From positions 124,001 through 188,000 of the forward strand of contig CAWFDX010000015.1 in NCBI GenBank assembly GCA_963814645.1: DNA of 64,000 nucleotides, read 5' to 3'. The notes beneath the pieces are model-generated. The model worked only from the letters and a program-made list of their open reading frames with translations, ran no database searches and was not told where the DNA came from. Each line of letters starts with the position of its first letter. Position 1 is the stretch's first letter. The position numbers and the translations under genes were made by a program. Below are positions 61,349 through 64,000 of this stretch, piece by piece. The stretch is from RYN-230 sp963814645. Lineage in GTDB: Bacteria; Actinomycetota; Actinomycetes; Streptosporangiales; Streptosporangiaceae.

Positions 61349-64000
61349 CCGGCTTCCGGCTGGACCGCCTGGAGCTGTACAACTGGGGCACGTTCGGCGG
61401 TGACGTGAAGTCCCTCGTCCTGAACGGGCAGAATACGCTGCTCACCGGCGACATCGGCTCCGGGAAGTCCACCATCGTGGACGCGGTGACCACGCTGCTG
61501 CTGCCCGCCCAGCGCATCTCCTACAACAAGGCGGCCGGGGCCGATACCCGGGAGCGGAGCCTGCGCTCCTACGTGCTCGGCTACTACAAGACCGAGCGCA
61601 ACGAGGTCACCGGCGCCACCCGGCCGGTGGCGCTGCGCGGCAGTTCGGATTACAGCGTGCTGGTCGGCGTCTTCACCAACCCTGGCTACGACGCGACCGT
61701 GAGCCTGGCCCAGGTGTTCTGGCTCCGGAACGGAGACGCGGGCCAGCCCGACCGGTTCTACGTCACGGCCGACCGGGCCCTGTCGGTGACCGGGGACTTC
61801 GCGGACTTCGGTGCCGACATGTCGGCCCTCCGGCGGCGGCTGCGCGCCGCGCCCGGCGTCCGGGTGCACGACGGGTTCCCCGACTACGGCAAGGATTTCC
61901 GCCGCCGCCTGGGCATCGAGTCGGAGCAGGCCATGGAGCTGTTCCACCAGACGGTCTCGATGAAATCGGTGGGCAACCTCACCGACTTCGTCCGCGACCA
62001 CATGCTGGAGCCGTTCGACGCCGCGAAGGCCGTCGCCGACATCGTCGCCCACTTCGACGACCTGACCAAGGCCCATGACGCGGTGCGGCGGGCCGAGGCG
62101 CAGCTGACCGCGCTGACCCCGCTGCTGAAGGACTGCGACGCGGCCGACGCGGTCCGGGCCGAGATCGCCGCGCTCGACGCCCAGCGGGCTGGGCTGCGGT
62201 ATTACTTCGCCGATCTCAAGGCCCAGCTGACCGGCGCGGAACTCACCGAGATCGCGGCCGAACGGGCGCGGCTGCAGGCCCAGCGGGACGGCCTCGAAGG
62301 TGGGCTCGGACGGTTGCGCGAGCAGGAGACGAACCTGCGGGTCGAGCTGGCCGGCCATGGCGGCAACCGGCTGGCCGAGATCGAGCGCCAGCTCACCGAG
62401 TGCGACGCGGCGCGGATCTCCCGGTCGGGCCGGGCCGAACGGTTCGCCGCCCTGCTGGCCGATGCGGACCTGGCCGCGGTGGAAACCGCCGGGCAGTTCG
62501 CCGTCCGCCGCGGCGAGATCACCGCCGCGCGGGATGCCGCCCGGCAGGACCTGGCCGGGCACCAGAACGCGCTGACCGAGGTAGGCGTGCGGGCCAGCGC
62601 GCTGCGCGGCGAGGCGGCTGAGGTCAACGCCGAGCTGCGCAGCCTGCGGGAGCGCAAGACCAACATCCCGAAGAAACAGCTGGAGCTGCGCGCCGCGTTG
62701 TGCCGCGAGCTGCGGATCGGGGAGGACGCGCTGCCGTTCGCCGGCGAGCTGATCGCGGTGCGGGACAGCGAGGCCGACTGGGAGGGCGCCGCGGAGCGGC
62801 TGCTGCACGGTTTCGCGCTGTCGGTGCTGGTGCCCGATGAGCATTATCCCGCCGTGTCTGACTGGATCAACGCCCACCACCTGAAGGACCGGGTGGTGTA
62901 CTACCGGGTGCCCGAGCCGTCGCGGGGCGTGGCCGCGCCACCCCAGCACGGGCCGGGCACGCTGGCCGCCAAGCTGCTGGTCAAGGACACCCCATTCGCC
63001 GGGTGGCTGGAACATGAGCTCGGCCGCCGCGCCGACCACGAGTGCGTCGAGACGATGGCGGAGTTCCGCCGGATGCCCCGGGCGATCACCAAGGCTGGGC
63101 AGGTGAAGGGCAGCGGCGGGCGGCACGAGAAGGACGACCGGTACCGCATCGACGACCGCAGCCGGTACGTGCTCGGCTGGTCCAACCAGCGCAAGCTCGA
63201 CGCGCTGCTGGACCGGGCCGGGATGCTGGCCAGCCGCCTCAGCGAGGTCGTGGCCGAGCAGCGACGGCATGAGCAGGCGCGCGACGCGTCGGTCGAGCGG
63301 GGCCAGGTGCTGGCCGGGCTGGACCAGACACACGAGTTCGCCGAGATCGACTGGCAGTCGATGGTCAACCGGGCCGAGGAGCTCCGGGCCGAGCAGCGCG
63401 AGATCGAGGCCGCGTCGGCCGAACTGGCCCGGCTGACCCACGACCTCGATGCGGTCAAGAAGCGGATCACTGACCAGGAAGGCGCGCTGCGCGCGCTGGA
63501 TGGGCGGCTCGGCGGGCTCGATAACCGGCAGCACGCCGCCGAGGGCGTTATGCAGGATGTTCTGGGGGTTTTGGCTGAGGATGCGTGCGGCCCGGCCCGG
63601 GCCCAGTTCGCGGCGATCGGGGAGGTGCTGGCCGGGGCGGGGCGGTCGGCGCCGGCCAGCGCCGCCGCCTGCGACCGGGCGGAGACGGAGGCCGGAACCG
63701 AGTTCAGCGCGCTGGCCGCGAAGCGCGGCGACCGGCTGGGCCGGCTGTCCAACAAGATCGTCGCGGCGATGGGGGAGTTCCGGCGGCAGTACCCGGTGGA
63801 GACGGCCGAGCTCGATGACTCGGTCGAGTCCGCCGATGGGTACCGCGAGCTGTACGGCCGGCTGCACCGGCGACGACCTGCCCCGGTTCCGGCGGCAGTT
63901 CAAGACGTACCTGAACCAGAACACGATCCGGGACATCGCCGGCTTCCAGTCGCAGCTGAACAAGCAGGCCGAGCTGATCCGGCAGCGGATCGCCACGATC
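61345..64000 (+). CDS. jetC: JetC, Wadjet SMC/MukB-like ATPase (partial, with an apparent frameshift)
   Basis: Open from ATG 61345 to the window edge, so no stop is seen. It opens FRLDRLELYNWGTFGGDV, with Walker A GDIGSGKST at residues 35-43, then AQRISYNKAAGADTRERSLR and MELFHQTVSMKSVGNLTDF. Long coiled coil begins near 240, a hinge-like region follows around 420-560 (LSVLVPDEHYPAVSDWIN), and the return coil runs to about 800. At about 63,862 the expected TGDDLPRFRRQFKTYLNQN continues in another frame, implying one extra or two missing bases. The Walker B end and jetD lie outside the window. Confidence 0.9.
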   Translation, partial: MTGFRLDRLELYNWGTFGGDVKSLVLNGQNTLLTGDIGSGKSTIVDAVTTLLLPAQRISYNKAAGADTRERSLRSYVLGYYKTERNEVTGATRPVALRGSSDYSVLVGVFTNPGYDATVSLAQVFWLRNGDAGQPDRFYVTADRALSVTGDFADFGADMSALRRRLRAAPGVRVHDGFPDYGKDFRRRLGIESEQAMELFHQTVSMKSVGNLTDFVRDHMLEPFDAAKAVADIVAHFDDLTKAHDAVRRAEAQLTALTPLLKDCDAADAVRAEIAALDAQRAGLRYYFADLKAQLTGAELTEIAAERARLQAQRDGLEGGLGRLREQETNLRVELAGHGGNRLAEIERQLTECDAARISRSGRAERFAALLADADLAAVETAGQFAVRRGEITAARDAARQDLAGHQNALTEVGVRASALRGEAAEVNAELRSLRERKTNIPKKQLELRAALCRELRIGEDALPFAGELIAVRDSEADWEGAAERLLHGFALSVLVPDEHYPAVSDWINAHHLKDRVVYYRVPEPSRGVAAPPQHGPGTLAAKLLVKDTPFAGWLEHELGRRADHECVETMAEFRRMPRAITKAGQVKGSGGRHEKDDRYRIDDRSRYVLGWSNQRKLDALLDRAGMLASRLSEVVAEQRRHEQARDASVERGQVLAGLDQTHEFAEIDWQSMVNRAEELRAEQREIEAASAELARLTHDLDAVKKRITDQEGALRALDGRLGGLDNRQHAAEGVMQDVLGVLAEDACGPARAQFAAIGEVLAGAGRSAPASAAACDRAETEAGTEFSALAAKRGDRLGRLSNKIVAAMGEFRRQYPVETAELDDSVESADGYRELYGRLHRRRPAPVPAAVQDVPEPEHDPGHRRLPVAAEQAGRADPAADRHD

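Noticed and set aside
61237..63996. A 919-codon open frame on the minus strand opposite jetC
   Set aside because: It is the high-GC mirror of jetC. The plus-strand reading has a Walker A motif, coiled coils and a start coupled to jetB, while the minus reading is low-complexity Arg/Gln/Leu sequence.

Overview
The window is high-GC DNA with many GTG and TTG starts, ATGA/GTGA overlaps between operon genes, a group 2 principal-like sigma factor, an ECF41-type sigma factor, DUF4436 and WD40-STAND proteins, and a lysine 6-transaminase locus. All of this points to a filamentous or soil actinomycete. The genus cannot be fixed from sequence alone; a Streptosporangiales/Streptomycetales-like host is an inference.

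Region by region. 0-8.3 kb: ordinary chromosomal genes, namely a winged-helix regulator (cut by the window edge), a DUF4436 membrane protein, a BadF/BadG-type sugar kinase, an AHSA1/ArsR/DUF899 operon behind a doubled palindromic operator, a PrsW protease, and a thiolase-like plus FAD oxidoreductase pair. 8.5-18 kb: large signalling and surface genes, most of them damaged. A XRE-nSTAND-WD40 gene is frameshifted, a secreted Ig-like-repeat protein is frameshifted, and a double-kinase gene is split by an ISAs1-type insertion with a 10-bp target duplication. 17.9-20.3 kb: a cupin / PEP-hydrolase-like / Tm-1-like operon. 20.6-23.4 kb: DUF998 and SRPBCC genes, then an IS256-type element. 24-33.6 kb: an accessory segment of hypothetical membrane proteins, a secreted NlpC/P60-like protein (frameshifted), a PD-(D/E)XK-like protein, a methyltransferase and a GNAT enzyme. 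It is bracketed by two near-identical direct repeats of about 849 bp, each carrying the same membrane-anchored protein gene, and it also holds two identical 125-bp hairpin repeats. 33.7-43 kb: hydrolase, carboxyethylornithine-synthase/alanine-dehydrogenase-like enzyme, M50-type peptidase, NAD(P)-binding protein, an IS3 element, an ECF41 sigma/oxidoreductase pair and gene remnants. 44-48 kb: a second IS256-type element carrying an ISL3 element nested in its right terminal repeat, followed by broken genes (YdeI-like, AlkZ-like, an aldehyde dehydrogenase scrap). 48-55 kb: amidase, a small winged-helix regulator, a group 2 sigma factor, and the lysine catabolic pair lat plus a piperideine-6-carboxylate/aminoadipate-semialdehyde dehydrogenase candidate. 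55-59 kb: universal stress protein, two MFS transporters and an ArsR regulator. 59.3 kb to the end: jetA-jetB-jetC of a Wadjet anti-plasmid system. jetC runs off the window and appears frameshifted near 63,862.

Two themes stand out. First, decay and mobility: four mobile elements with readable ends (three with target duplications), internal duplicate fragments of genes found intact elsewhere in the window, and at least five apparent 1-2 base frameshifts. The frameshifts are frequent enough that assembly error has to be considered beside true pseudogenization. Second, repeat architecture that known genes do not explain: the bracketed 25-33.6 kb segment, the 125-bp double-hairpin repeat, and a three-copy TTCTAGAA-centred motif upstream of the small winged-helix gene, a remnant of a similar gene, and the sigma factor gene. 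No CRISPR array, rRNA or tRNA gene was recognised.
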